A DNA stretch of 41,569 nucleotides, from positions 1 through 41,569 of the forward strand of contig NZ_JAFLQW010000599.1 of NCBI RefSeq assembly GCF_017313335.1. The letters are read 5' to 3'. Source of the DNA: Phormidium pseudopriestleyi FRX01 (GTDB lineage Bacteria > Cyanobacteriota > Cyanobacteriia > Cyanobacteriales > Laspinemataceae). Below are positions 26,646-35,494 of this stretch, in pieces; within the stretch, counting starts at the first letter, position 1, and each line of letters begins with the position of its first letter. A program made the position numbers and the translations under genes. Under the pieces are notes generated by a model. The model had not been told where the DNA came from, did not search any database, and saw only the letters and a program-made list of their open reading frames with translations.

Positions 26646-27023
26646 TTAACAGTAAACGGTGACGTCCTCACCACATTCATCGGCTAAATAACATAATGCT
26701 CGAAAGCGCAGCCCTACAAACTGGTCATAAAAGGGGTTGAGTTTACATAGGGGCGGAATGTGAAATAAGACCCGACCACAGACTTTGATATCCCGTTCAA
26801 ATGGACATTGGGCGGGAATCAGTTTACACAAGCTATGTGCCATTTGGCGATCGCGAACTTCTAGGCGATCGAGCCACTGCTTGAGTGGGCCTAATGGCTG
26901 AAACAATTGCCGGTGCGGATGAGTTGGAATCCTAGAGCGATCGCTTTGTGTCGTCGCTTTTTCAGAAAGCTCTATCCAAGTGATGCGAATTAGATGCTGT
27001 ATGGTATAATCTAATACGTTCAT
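26646..27023 (-). CDS. Mo-dependent nitrogenase C-terminal-like protein
   Basis: The 125-aa product matches the cyanobacterial Mo-nitro_C family (Mo-dependent nitrogenase C-terminus, Pfam PF06967 as I recall). Conserved core: PLKQWLDRLEVRDRQMAHSL, CKLIPAQCPFERDIK, FHIPPLCKLNPFYDQ, VGLRFRALCYLADECGEDV, ending TVYC, with seven cysteines. Despite the name it is a small stand-alone protein, and no nif genes are in the window; function unknown. The frame is open to 27113, but tandem ATGs at 27026 and 27023 are preceded by AGAGGA, with best spacing to 27023. It is convergent with the transglutaminase-like gene; a GAAAAACCGGGTTTTG palindrome lies in the 45-bp gap. Confidence 0.82.
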   Translation of the reverse strand: MNVLDYTIQHLIRITWIELSEKATTQSDRSRIPTHPHRQLFQPLGPLKQWLDRLEVRDRQMAHSLCKLIPAQCPFERDIKVCGRVLFHIPPLCKLNPFYDQFVGLRFRALCYLADECGEDVTVYC

Positions 27024-27026
27024 CAT

Positions 27027-28167
27027 CTTTCCTCTATTGTTACGAGCGGGTGCTAAGTCAGCAATTGTATGGAGATTACAGCCTTTTATCGGGTCAACCC
27101 GGATGGCTCTCAATAAATTGAGAGATCCGCAAGAGGTTTATGTTTCTCTAGCGGGCGGTCTGATTCCGACTTTTAGGTTCTACCTCTTTATATTATATCC
27201 AGTTTCTTTGAAAATAGAACGGACTTCTATCACCATAATTAATAATCTCTATCACCGCTTACTATTGATCGCGATCGCTCTGATTTCGGTTTGTTTGCCC
27301 TAGGCTAACTCCCTGGGCTAATCTAAATCAGGGAAAAGCCTTAAAGCTGAATTTCTCTCAACTCCAAAATCGCTTATGTTTGGGATAAAATTTTGAAATT
27401 ACCCGAAGTTTGACTCAAGCATACTGGACCTCTATAGCGGTTCTAAATGATTTTGCGAATGGACACCCTCACCCCTTTCTCGTCGGCGGCCCAAAGCGGG
27501 AGAGGCCTGTCCTGAGCCCTGAGCCCTGAGCCCTGAGCCGGTCGAAGCCTGTCCTGAGCCCTGAGCCAGTCGAAGGGTCGAAGGGGGTCGAAGGGTCGAA
27601 GGGTCGAAGGGGGACGGGGGTGAGGTGTCAAACTGCTGCAAGACTGGCTATATCAGGAGTCTTCCTGAATTGAATGATCGATCAAGCATGGAGGGGGCAA
27701 ATCCCGCCCATCTTGTCAAACTGATATAAAGTTTATCTATAGAGCAATTAAGGTAACTTAATCTTTTTCCCCTGGGGTTTTTCTATTAAAAAGTCCTTTA
27801 TTTATTTAAAATTCTAAAAATACTTAATAAAAATAAGTAAAATAATTCAGGTGAAACTCAAGATTTATCCCTTTGTTTATTAACTTTATACCCTGTCCTG
27901 TGATCTCAAAAAAAACCCCTTTGATAAAAATCAGGATAAAGATATCAGCAACCAGAGGAATAGCCGACAAATTTTAGAAAATCCACCCTAAGAACGATGA
28001 AAAAATTCAGGGAAGGCTGGGAAAATAAAAAATAGAGTTCGGGCAGCATTCGGAAGTCAGCCCAAAGCCCTGTAATGCCTTCAGAGACTGATTAGATTTC
28101 TAAAAATAGTCCAAAATAAGGCATCAGTTTATTAACCTCAAAACAAACAGCAATTAATGCCAACTTT
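27027..28167. other. Gene-free region with repeat element and AT-rich stretch
   Basis: About 1.1 kb. The first 430 bp is the 5' flank of the Mo-nitro_C-like gene. An inverted-repeat element with tandem heptamers/octamers occupies 27462-27629. From about 27720 to 28160 the DNA is strongly AT-rich (many runs of a and t) and probably includes the promoter of the gene at 28168. Frames crossing the element are artefacts of the short tandem repeats. Confidence 0.5.
27462..27629. repeat. Inverted-repeat element with internal short tandem repeats
   Basis: The outer ends GACACCCTCACCCC (27462-27475) and GGGGGTGAGGTGTC (27616-27629) are inverted repeats apart from one extra C. Inside are tandem heptamers CCTGAGC (four then two copies) and octamers of the form GTCGAAGG (about six copies) between 27508 and 27613. 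Slipped-strand expansion is likely. It carries no gene; it may be a small non-autonomous mobile element. Confidence 0.75.
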
Positions 28168-28635
28168 ATGAAGACGGTTAACTTGTTTATTTTACGAACG
28201 GTGGAAGTTTTTGCGATCGGGGGACTTTTAGTCGGGTTTATGCCCCTTTCCACACCTGGTCCTCAAAACGTGATGGACCCAGAAGACTCAATCCAGTCAA
28301 GATCTGGAAAATTAACGGGTTATGTAGAAATACTATTTACGGAACCCGGAGACCCCTGCATTCAGAGTCAAGAAAGATATCTCCATCCTGGGACGAAAGT
28401 AGTCATTCAAAATAGCGATCGCCACCCGATCGCCACAGGATTTTTAGAGGTAGGGACCCCGGAACCTTTACAAGCTGGTTTTTCTAAAATGACCTGTAAA
28501 TTTCCTCTGGTTGTAGAAAATATACCCGAGCTTCAAAACTATATTATTAAGCTAGAAGGCGGGGAAGAATTTTCCTATTCTCGCCAGCAGTTTGAGCAGA
28601 AAAAATGGCAGGTGGAATTAACTTTGTTTAGATAA
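28168..28635 (+). CDS. Secreted or membrane-anchored protein of unknown function
   Basis: A 155-aa protein with a hydrophobic N-terminal segment (VNLFILRTVEVFAIGGLLVG, about 4-27) that could be a signal peptide or anchor. The rest looks like a small beta-sandwich or barrel: GKLTGYVEILFTEPGDPC, ERYLHPGTKVVIQNSDRHPI, ATGFLEVGTPEPLQAGFSKM, TCKFPLVVENIPELQNYII. Two cysteines (in DPCIQ and MTCKF) might form a disulfide outside the cytoplasm. I do not recognise the family. It is convergent with the YdcF-like gene. Confidence 0.65.
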   Translation: MKTVNLFILRTVEVFAIGGLLVGFMPLSTPGPQNVMDPEDSIQSRSGKLTGYVEILFTEPGDPCIQSQERYLHPGTKVVIQNSDRHPIATGFLEVGTPEPLQAGFSKMTCKFPLVVENIPELQNYIIKLEGGEEFSYSRQQFEQKKWQVELTLFR

Positions 28636-28639
28636 TAGT

Positions 28640-28750
28640 GGTACAGGATGGGGAAGAAAACCCGGGTTTCTTTGCCCCATATCTGCCAATAAAGCAACAA
28701 AAAAAGGGCTGGAAAACCGGGTTTTTGTCCCTGGTATTGAATACTGTACC
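28640..28750. repeat. Nested inverted repeats between convergent genes
   Basis: GGTACAG (28640-28646) and CTGTACC (28744-28750) bracket two palindromes of the AAACCCGGGTTT type, at about 28655-28671 within the larger hairpin GGGGaaGAAAaCCC/GGGTTTCTTtgCCCC and at about 28712-28726. The cluster fills the 146-bp gap between two convergent stops and could serve as a bidirectional terminator. Confidence 0.6.
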
Positions 28751-28781
28751 GGCGTCCTAGTTAATCCCCAAAATTACCCGT

Positions 28782-29477
28782 TTATTCCCCTGATTTCCCT
28801 CCTTGAAAAGGACCGATCACCCGGGGTTTAGGTCGAGTAACCTGCACCTGCCATAATGCTTTGACAACGGCCAAAAATTCCCGAAAAGTATAGTAAGTCA
28901 TCGAATCGGTGCGGAAAATTCCCCAATCGGGGGTTCCTAAACCGACTGCCTTAATTCCCATTTGACGACCCGTATAAACTGCCCGAGGGAGATGATAACG
29001 TTGGGTAATTAAAACAGCCTGTTGAATGCCAAACAGGGTTTGAGCGCGGTAACAACTATCATAAGTGCTCAATCCGGCGCGATCGAGGAGAATGTCGGTA
29101 AGTGGAACCCCCTGTTTTTCTGCATAAGATGACATTGCTTGAACTTCATCATAATCAGGACGGAAGTTGTCCCCAGTCATCAAAATTTTCTGAACGCGCC
29201 CCAGTTTATACAAATCGATCGCAGCTTGAACGCGATCTGCTAACATCGGGGTGGGAGTCCCATCCTCCCAAACCCCGGCACCAAAAACAATGGCAATTGG
29301 TTGAGGGGGAACCTGTTCGATTTCCCGATAGCGATCGCCGAAAGTCACGGCATAAACGTAGGCATTCAACCCCAAGGGAATGACGACTGTAGTCAGACCC
29401 AAAATTAACAGTAAAAAAGGCCAGTTCATAAAATTTAGAATAACCATTATAGATTCCATTTTACTTGTGTAAACCAA
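28782..29477 (-). CDS. YdcF/SanA-like DUF218 envelope protein
   Basis: This protein of up to 231 aa has one N-terminal transmembrane helix (WPFLLLILGLTTVVIPLGLN) and a DUF218 domain: PIAIVFGAGVWEDGTPTPML, ADRVQAAIDLYKLGRVQKIL, MTGDNFRPDYDE, AGLSTYDSCYRAQ and VLITQRYHLPRAVYTGRQMG. The closest studied relatives, E. coli SanA and ElyC, affect the envelope barrier and peptidoglycan/lipid-carrier handling; the biochemical activity is not settled. Start is uncertain: ATGs at 29477, 29459, 29447 and 29429 all precede the helix and none has a clear ribosome binding site. Confidence 0.87.
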   Translation of the reverse strand: MVYTSKMESIMVILNFMNWPFLLLILGLTTVVIPLGLNAYVYAVTFGDRYREIEQVPPQPIAIVFGAGVWEDGTPTPMLADRVQAAIDLYKLGRVQKILMTGDNFRPDYDEVQAMSSYAEKQGVPLTDILLDRAGLSTYDSCYRAQTLFGIQQAVLITQRYHLPRAVYTGRQMGIKAVGLGTPDWGIFRTDSMTYYTFREFLAVVKALWQVQVTRPKPRVIGPFQGGKSGE

Positions 29478-29665
29478 AATTTATTTAAAGACAAAATTTA
29501 CAAATTTTATTTCAAAAGTCCAGAAAAAATGCAGAGAATTATATTTATTTCACACAGTCTTATGATAATTGTATGATTTTCCAAAGGGTTTTTCATTTGA
29601 ATTAAAAATATTTGGTTAAAGATTCCTAATTCAGAGGATTTCGGAACCTTTAACCTTGACAAATA

Positions 29666-30370
29666 TTAAGTAATCTCATCCGGATTGATGCCCAGTTCTT
29701 GCAGCTTTTGCCTCAAGATAGCGCTACGCTGACGTTCGGCATCAACTTGGGCGATCGCCTCCTGAGCACGAGCACGTTCGGTATCAGCTTCTTCCTCTGG
29801 CGTCAGAACCAGTTCCCCTTCGGGGGTAAAAAACCGCAGCTTTTCCTCTAACATACCTAAATAAAGCTGCAATTGTTCACTCCAAAGCCATCCCTGTTCA
29901 TTGGGTGGAATGGCTTGATATTCCCCATTCATCAGGTGAAATCCCTGGAACTCTAAAGTATAGGGATCAAACCAAAAATAATCGGGAGTGCGCCAAACAT
30001 CTTGGTAAAGCTGTTTTTTTAAGCCCCGATCCGTGTTGGCCGTGCTATCAGAGAGGACTTCGATAATAAAGTTTGGATATTTTCCTTCTTCTTCCCAAAT
30101 GACCCAACTTTTTCGCTCTCGGCGTTCCGTATTCAAAACCACGAAAAAATCCGGTCCCCGCATCTCTTCCGATTTGCGCTGTCGGGTACTGTAATAGACG
30201 CTCATGTTTGCGGCTACAAAAAAATCATTGCGATTTTTCCAAAACCGCTCTAAACAAGCAATGAGCAGTAGTAGTTGTTTAAGGTGTCGATAACTTTCCA
30301 ATGGCGGCTCATCACTCCATAAATCGCCTGGGGGAAAGATAGGAATCTCGGAGGTTTGACTCTGTACCAT
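29666..30370 (-). CDS. Uma2 family (DUF820) PD-(D/E)XK nuclease-fold protein
   Basis: Uma2 proteins are extremely numerous in cyanobacteria and have a restriction-endonuclease-like fold; their targets are unknown. In this 234-aa protein the core motif is MRGPDFFVVLN (Asp74) and PNFIIEVLSDST (Glu104), with Lys118/Lys119 in GLKKQLY as the candidate basic residue. The last 50 residues (about 185-230) are a charged coiled coil (TERARAQEAIAQVDAERQRS) ending LGINPDEIT, typical for the family. The ATG at 30370 has GGGGAGA about 6-7 nt upstream. No adjacent partner on the same strand. Confidence 0.9.
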   Translation of the reverse strand: MVQSQTSEIPIFPPGDLWSDEPPLESYRHLKQLLLLIACLERFWKNRNDFFVAANMSVYYSTRQRKSEEMRGPDFFVVLNTERRERKSWVIWEEEGKYPNFIIEVLSDSTANTDRGLKKQLYQDVWRTPDYFWFDPYTLEFQGFHLMNGEYQAIPPNEQGWLWSEQLQLYLGMLEEKLRFFTPEGELVLTPEEEADTERARAQEAIAQVDAERQRSAILRQKLQELGINPDEIT

Positions 30371-31094
30371 ATTGGTCTCCCCGTTCAGGGTTATTTTTAT
30401 CTAGTTTAGCAGATTTGGTGATAAATAACAGAGGGGATAAAAAGAACCCTGTTGCGTCAAACCCCTAATACTCTAAACTCTTTACAAAATGAGCGCATTC
30501 TTTCTAAAAGATAGTCCAATAAAACATCTTTAAATCGGGTAAGCATCTAGCTTGCTTAGGGTGGGATAACTCATTTCAGGTTGCTATAGAAAATTTACTG
30601 AAAGCGTCAGGTTTGCTCAGGTCCATGAACATGAAAATAGGGTGAATCGAGGGGGAAGATTGAGGGGTTTATTCCTTCAAAATGCCACCTGAGCAATTTT
30701 GACAAACCGTGGGGTGATGCCTACTGTATGGGGAGTGTTTAGGAGCCTCGGTAGAGGTTGATGATTTCCAGATATTGATAATGAGGACTTTGATGCTGAT
30801 TCCTAAACTGCCGATTTCTAAGGGGTGTGGCTTGAGTTGCGGGTTGAGCAGTCCTAGGAAACCGTTTGGAGCGATCGCGCTCAAAACTATGCCATAGTGG
30901 TCAATATCCTGTAAACTAATCAGGGACGTTCTATCTATAGCGCTTCAATAACACCCCAAAAAGTACAATGGTTATTCAAGCAAGCGCTATCCTGGCGATC
31001 GCCCACCCAACCCCACTGCTAAATTTTTCTGGCTTCCCTCAACCATTCTGACTCCAGTCCTCCCATTTATCATCCCTGAACAGCCCGCGCTATA
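30371..31094. other. Gene-free region between Uma2 and the histidine kinase
   Basis: 724 bp between divergently oriented genes. A 71-codon minus-strand frame at 30669-30884 contains CQNC and a few protein-like stretches (LGISIKVLIINIWKSS) but no recognisable family or ribosome binding site; I do not annotate it. Promoters for both neighbours should lie here. Confidence 0.4.
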
Positions 31095-32315
31095 ATGACA
31101 CCCATTAACTCAGCCTTTATGGAAAATATCAGCCAAGCTTTTGCCAGTAAAATAGACGAAATTCTAGAAAAATGGAAACTCAAAGTCCGTTTAGATACGA
31201 AAATAGAAAATTCTAAAAACTTGTCTGAACCTGCACTCATAAATTTAATTCCTCAAGTGTTGGACGCGATGACAACGGCCTTAAATGAGTCAGAGGAAGA
31301 TGATTTTAAAATGGTGGCCCAAGCTAGTTTAGAACATGGAGTCAATCGGTTTGAGCATGGCTATGATGCAGCCGAAATTGCGCGGGAATATCGACTCTTG
31401 CGCCAGGTTATTTTTGCTATTTTAAAAGATGATCTCCTAGAATTACCGAAGGCTGAATCTTATCAAGCGTTTCGGATTATTGATGCCGTCATAGACCAAG
31501 CAAGTGCTTATTGCTTTCATCAATTTGTAGAAGAACGGACTCGAAAGCTAGAAAATCTTCACCAACAAATCATCAATAATAATGAAGAATTAACCCGGTT
31601 GCTGAGTCTAAGCCAAGAAAGTTTTTCTCAACTGGCCCATGAAGTCAAAACGCCTTTAAATTCAATCATGGCTTATTCCCAACTGCTCCTGCGTCAGCAC
31701 CAAGCCAAAACCGAAGAAGATTCTATTACGATTGAGCGCATTGAGCGAGTCTTGCGCGCTTCTCGACAATTACTACAACTGGTTAATAATTCTCTAGAAC
31801 TGTCTCAAGTTGATGCAGGAAAAACTCAATTAAACTTGATGAAAATCGACCTCAATTCGGTAATCGCCACCACCATAGAGACCATTGAACCCCTGGCTCA
31901 AGCTAAAGAATTATCAATTATTATTAGCAACGATAGCGCTCCTGAGCAGATTGTAACTGATTTGTCTCGCTTTCAGCAGATTTTAATCAATCTGTTGAGT
32001 AATGCAGTCCGGTACACTGAAACAGGCTCTATTACGGTTACCTGTGAAAGCCTTCCTGATGAAAAATGGTTGCTGAGTATTAGGGATACGGGCATCGGAA
32101 TTGCTCCAGAAAATATCGAGCGAATTTTTCAGCCATTTTCCCGAGTGGCCCAGCGGGTTTCTCAACAAGCTGAGGGCAGTACCGGCTTAGGCTTGACCAT
32201 CGTCTCCCAACTTGTTGAATTTCTCCGAGGAGAAATTGAAGTCGTCTCTCAAATTGGTGAAGGGTCGGAGTTTTTGATTATTTTTCCAATGGAAATCAAG
32301 CCGGATAATCGATAG
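31095..32315 (+). CDS. Sensor histidine kinase with RsbRD-type N-terminal domain
   Basis: This 406-aa soluble kinase has an all-helical RsbR/RsbRD-like N-terminal sensor (about 10-148), a short coiled coil (148-175), a HisKA domain with phospho-acceptor His182 (AHEVKTPLNS) and a HATPase_c domain with Asn303 (N box, ILINLLSNAVRY), DTGIGI (331-336) and GSTGLGLTI (361-369). All catalytic motifs look intact. RsbR-type helical domains are known in stressosome proteins and bind small ligands or partner proteins. No transmembrane helix, and no response regulator next to it, so it is an orphan kinase. The ATG at 31095 lacks a Shine-Dalgarno; a second ATG at 31119 (MENISQAF) is possible. Confidence 0.9.
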   Translation: MTPINSAFMENISQAFASKIDEILEKWKLKVRLDTKIENSKNLSEPALINLIPQVLDAMTTALNESEEDDFKMVAQASLEHGVNRFEHGYDAAEIAREYRLLRQVIFAILKDDLLELPKAESYQAFRIIDAVIDQASAYCFHQFVEERTRKLENLHQQIINNNEELTRLLSLSQESFSQLAHEVKTPLNSIMAYSQLLLRQHQAKTEEDSITIERIERVLRASRQLLQLVNNSLELSQVDAGKTQLNLMKIDLNSVIATTIETIEPLAQAKELSIIISNDSAPEQIVTDLSRFQQILINLLSNAVRYTETGSITVTCESLPDEKWLLSIRDTGIGIAPENIERIFQPFSRVAQRVSQQAEGSTGLGLTIVSQLVEFLRGEIEVVSQIGEGSEFLIIFPMEIKPDNR

Positions 32316-32547
32316 TATAATTTCAAGAAATTTACCTAAAATTTGGGCATTCAATGGGACATTCTCCCTCAGCAATTATTTTTTAATCATAAGATTTTAC
32401 CGACTCATCGGTTGGAGAGCGATGAATAAAAATAAATATTCTTATTCATTTTTCCCCTAGATTTACCCCGAAAAGTATTGAATCTTCCTGAAGTCGGGTC
32501 AGGTTTTGTTTCACCCTAAAACCAATTGATATCCCTTCACCTGTTCT

Positions 32548-33846
32548 CTACTCGACATCAATTTCACCGGAGAGTAATTTACTCAAGAGTAACTCCCGAG
32601 TTAACTTGAGGTTAGTCGTTTTTGCTTGTAATGTTTCGATTTGCCGACAGAGGGGGTCGAGGGTTTCGATAAACTGACGGTGGGTAGCGGAGTCGGGAAT
32701 GGCGATGGGTAATTGTCGAAACCAGCCGAGATTGATTTCGCGGTACATTAATCCTGATGCGAGGTTAAAAATGCGATCGCGGTTTTCCTTAATCCAAAAA
32801 TATAAATAGTAAGCTGATAGCCGGTCATTCGGGATACAAGTGATAAACCCTTGGTTAGTACAAGCAGTCGTGGTATTCAGTGCCACAACTCCAATGGTGG
32901 CCCGAGATGTCATCATCACTGAATAGGGGGGGAATGTGCGGATTTTACTGTGCTGCCGCCCTACCTCAGTAATTTTGTGAGTAGAATCCGAAACAAACAT
33001 CGTTCCGGCAGTGGTTAAATCCGTGGTTCTGTACCAGACTAATGTTCCGTTGGCCCAGTATTCGGGCTTTTTCTTTGCTGGGGTATCCCCGCTAATAGTT
33101 TCGATCGCCTCACCAATCGGTGCGATCGCCCATCCCACCGGAAACAATTCCTGGCCGGTCACTTGTTGTTGTTCCGGCGTTGCCTCCCGCCATTCCAAAT
33201 TAGGATTAGGAATCTGCCATTTCACAAACCACTCGTAATAGATACTTTGCGCCATCTGTTCGAGTAGCTTAATCCGCCGTTGATTGTTAGAAATTAAGTC
33301 ATCATAATCCGTCAGAATGGCTGCTATTTTTTGTTGTCTACCCAAATCTGGATAGGCGATCGGCATTCCTTTGAGTGCATTTAAACTGATATAACACTGC
33401 ACGACTCCAGCCTTGCTTGCCTGTAACGTATTTTGGAAAATCGGACCTTTCACCCAGTAATAAAGATAGGGAGACCAGATAATGGTCTGATTGGGTCTTA
33501 AAATAGCAAGACTGCTAGAAATCCCAAATAAGTCCTCGGGTTTAACTAAATAGGGTTCTCCGATACTGCCAATGATCCCAAATAAGATATCCCCGGCTTC
33601 TGGCTTGCGAATCGACTGGGTACTTTTACAAAAATAGCGTTCAAAATCTGCTTCTGAGATACAGTCAACCTTGGAAAGTTTTAACCGTCCCGGTTTAATA
33701 TTTTTGGCGGTTAAATAAAGGATGCCATTGTCTTGTCTTTTAATTTTGGCATGAGTGCCATCTCCAACAAGACAAACTTCGCCAATCCGTTTTTGCGTCC
33801 AATTGTTTCGTTGTTTCACGGTTTTAACTGAAAGGTATAGTACCAA
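32548..33846 (-). CDS. hsdS: Type I restriction-modification specificity subunit
   Basis: HsdS recognises the split DNA target of a type I system. The 432-aa protein has two target-recognition domains: the first at about 12-170 (WTQKRIGEVCLVGDG, IAYPDLGRQQKIAAILTDYD), then the central conserved helix (LISNNQRRIKLLEQMAQSIY), the second at about 235-390 (GWAIAPIGEAIETISGDTPA, IAIPDSATHRQFIETLDPLC) and a C-terminal helix ending LLSKLLSGEIDVE. The frame begins with a TTG at 33846; a GTG at 33819 gives a start closer to the first domain and is equally likely. It lies 73 bp downstream of hsdM. The two domains differ, so the target should be asymmetric. Confidence 0.93.
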   Translation of the reverse strand: MVLYLSVKTVKQRNNWTQKRIGEVCLVGDGTHAKIKRQDNGILYLTAKNIKPGRLKLSKVDCISEADFERYFCKSTQSIRKPEAGDILFGIIGSIGEPYLVKPEDLFGISSSLAILRPNQTIIWSPYLYYWVKGPIFQNTLQASKAGVVQCYISLNALKGMPIAYPDLGRQQKIAAILTDYDDLISNNQRRIKLLEQMAQSIYYEWFVKWQIPNPNLEWREATPEQQQVTGQELFPVGWAIAPIGEAIETISGDTPAKKKPEYWANGTLVWYRTTDLTTAGTMFVSDSTHKITEVGRQHSKIRTFPPYSVMMTSRATIGVVALNTTTACTNQGFITCIPNDRLSAYYLYFWIKENRDRIFNLASGLMYREINLGWFRQLPIAIPDSATHRQFIETLDPLCRQIETLQAKTTNLKLTRELLLSKLLSGEIDVE

Positions 33847-33919
33847 AATCTAAAAGTAAGTAGTCTGCAGTCCTGGAAAAAAGAATAGGAATGAGGAAGT
33901 CGGGAAGTTATTTTATCGC

Positions 33920-35494
33920 TCATTCATTCTCTGTTACCTTTAATAGGCCATCAATAGTTTGAGAAATTCGCCCTTCTAATTCTCTGGCCTCCACCGTGAG
34001 CATCTCGAATTCGTCATTGAGTTCTTGTAATTTTTCATGAAAATCAAAATTGTCTTCAGGTTTGGGGGCGATACCGACATACCGGCCCGGATTCAAGCTA
34101 TAAGCCTGTTCTGCAATTTCCGAAATCACGGCAATCCGGCATAAACCGGGAACATCGCGATAGATATTATCAGGAAATGTTTCTTCCCAATTGGGTAAAG
34201 TTCCATAAGCAGGGACTGCAGGATTGTAACGAGTATGTTCTGGTAAAGTTGCCACAGGTTCAACCGATTGTCCGCGATACATTCGGACAATATTCCCTAA
34301 GAATTGAATTTGTTCGTCGCTAAATTGACGGTGGGAACGGTAAACGTGTTGATAGAATTGACGGGCATCGATAAACAGCACTTTATCTTTGCGGGGGTTA
34401 TTCACTTTGTCGCGATCAAAGAACCAGAGTGTGCAGGGTAAGCCCACACTATAGAAAAAGTGAGAACCGACCGCAACGATCGCCTCTAAAACTCCCTCGT
34501 GAATCAGCTTTTTACGAATTTCCAACTCCAGGCCACGAGCATCACTGGCGGAATTTGCCATAACAAAACCCGCACGGCCCTTGGAATTCAATGCACTATA
34601 AAATAATTGAATCCACAAATAGTTGGCATTATCGACGCGAGGTAAGCCCAAGGGAAATCGGGGGTCGGTTTTGATTTTTTCTTTGTCTACTTTGTCTACA
34701 TTAAATGGAGGATTTGCCATAACAAAATCGAATTTACCCACACAATCATGGATGTCTTCATAATAGGTATTACTCTGGCGAATATCTCCGGTGAGTCCAT
34801 GTATCGCCAGGTTCATCAAGCAAAGCCGAACATTGTCCGCAATTTTTTCTTGTCCATAAATTCCGATTTCACTGCTAGGATTTTTCTGTCTTTTTTCCAC
34901 AAACGAGGCACTTTGGACAAACATTCCCCCACTGCCGCAAGCTGGGTCAAAAATTCTTCCGTGATAGGGTTCGATAATTTCAACAATCAGCTTGACTAAA
35001 GACGTAGGGGTAAAAAATTCGCCGCCTTTTTGTCCTTCACTCATGGCAAAATTGCTGAGGAAGTATTCATAAATTCGCCCAAACGCATCCCCTTCGATAT
35101 CCAAAGCGATGGTATGAAAGTCCGTCAGCAGTTGCTGGAGGATCTCGTTACTGAGACGGTGGTAAGTTTTGGGGAGGACGTTTTTCAATGCGGGGTTTTC
35201 CGCTTCGATCGCCCGCATCGCACTATTGATTTCTTCCCCGAGGTTGGCGAATGCCGGTCGATTCAGCAGGGACTCAAACCGCGCTTGGAGGGGAATGGAT
35301 AACACCCGTTCCGCGATCGGGCGATCGCTTGTGCGATAGCGCTGCAAGGCTTGGGTAAACTTATAGTCGGCATAGCGCAGGAAGATTAACCCCAGTACCG
35401 GCAGGGAATATTCCGACGGTTTTAGTTTGGAATTGGCACGCAATTGATCCGCCGCGTCCCATAGGCGTTTTTCAAGTTGATAGTAGTCTGGCAT
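33920..35494 (-). CDS. hsdM: Type I restriction-modification DNA methyltransferase subunit
   Basis: HsdM transfers methyl groups from SAM to adenine N6. The 524-aa protein has the HsdM N-terminal helical domain ([20 protein letters not shown]), motif X/I region [20 protein letters not shown], the SAM motif [10 protein letters not shown] (about 183-192) and catalytic NPPF (261-264, [11 protein letters not shown]), so it should be active. A C-terminal coiled coil ([20 protein letters not shown]) contacts HsdS in known systems. It forms an operon with hsdS. No hsdR is found on either side (a histidine kinase downstream, a diguanylate cyclase upstream), so this may be a methylation-only system unless HsdR is encoded elsewhere. 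Confidence 0.95.
   Translation of the reverse strand: MPDYYQLEKRLWDAADQLRANSKLKPSEYSLPVLGLIFLRYADYKFTQALQRYRTSDRPIAERVLSIPLQARFESLLNRPAFANLGEEINSAMRAIEAENPALKNVLPKTYHRLSNEILQQLLTDFHTIALDIEGDAFGRIYEYFLSNFAMSEGQKGGEFFTPTSLVKLIVEIIEPYHGRIFDPACGSGGMFVQSASFVEKRQKNPSSEIGIYGQEKIADNVRLCLMNLAIHGLTGDIRQSNTYYEDIHDCVGKFDFVMANPPFNVDKVDKEKIKTDPRFPLGLPRVDNANYLWIQLFYSALNSKGRAGFVMANSASDARGLELEIRKKLIHEGVLEAIVAVGSHFFYSVGLPCTLWFFDRDKVNNPRKDKVLFIDARQFYQHVYRSHRQFSDEQIQFLGNIVRMYRGQSVEPVATLPEHTRYNPAVPAYGTLPNWEETFPDNIYRDVPGLCRIAVISEIAEQAYSLNPGRYVGIAPKPEDNFDFHEKLQELNDEFEMLTVEARELEGRISQTIDGLLKVTENE

Noticed and set aside
27432-27641. Minus-strand frames of 62-69 aa
   Set aside because: Their sequence (repeats of STLRPF and QGSGLRAQ) is a direct product of the short tandem repeats in the element.
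30669-30884. 71-aa minus-strand frame with a CxxC
   Set aside because: A single CxxC and no ribosome binding site; not enough to call a gene.
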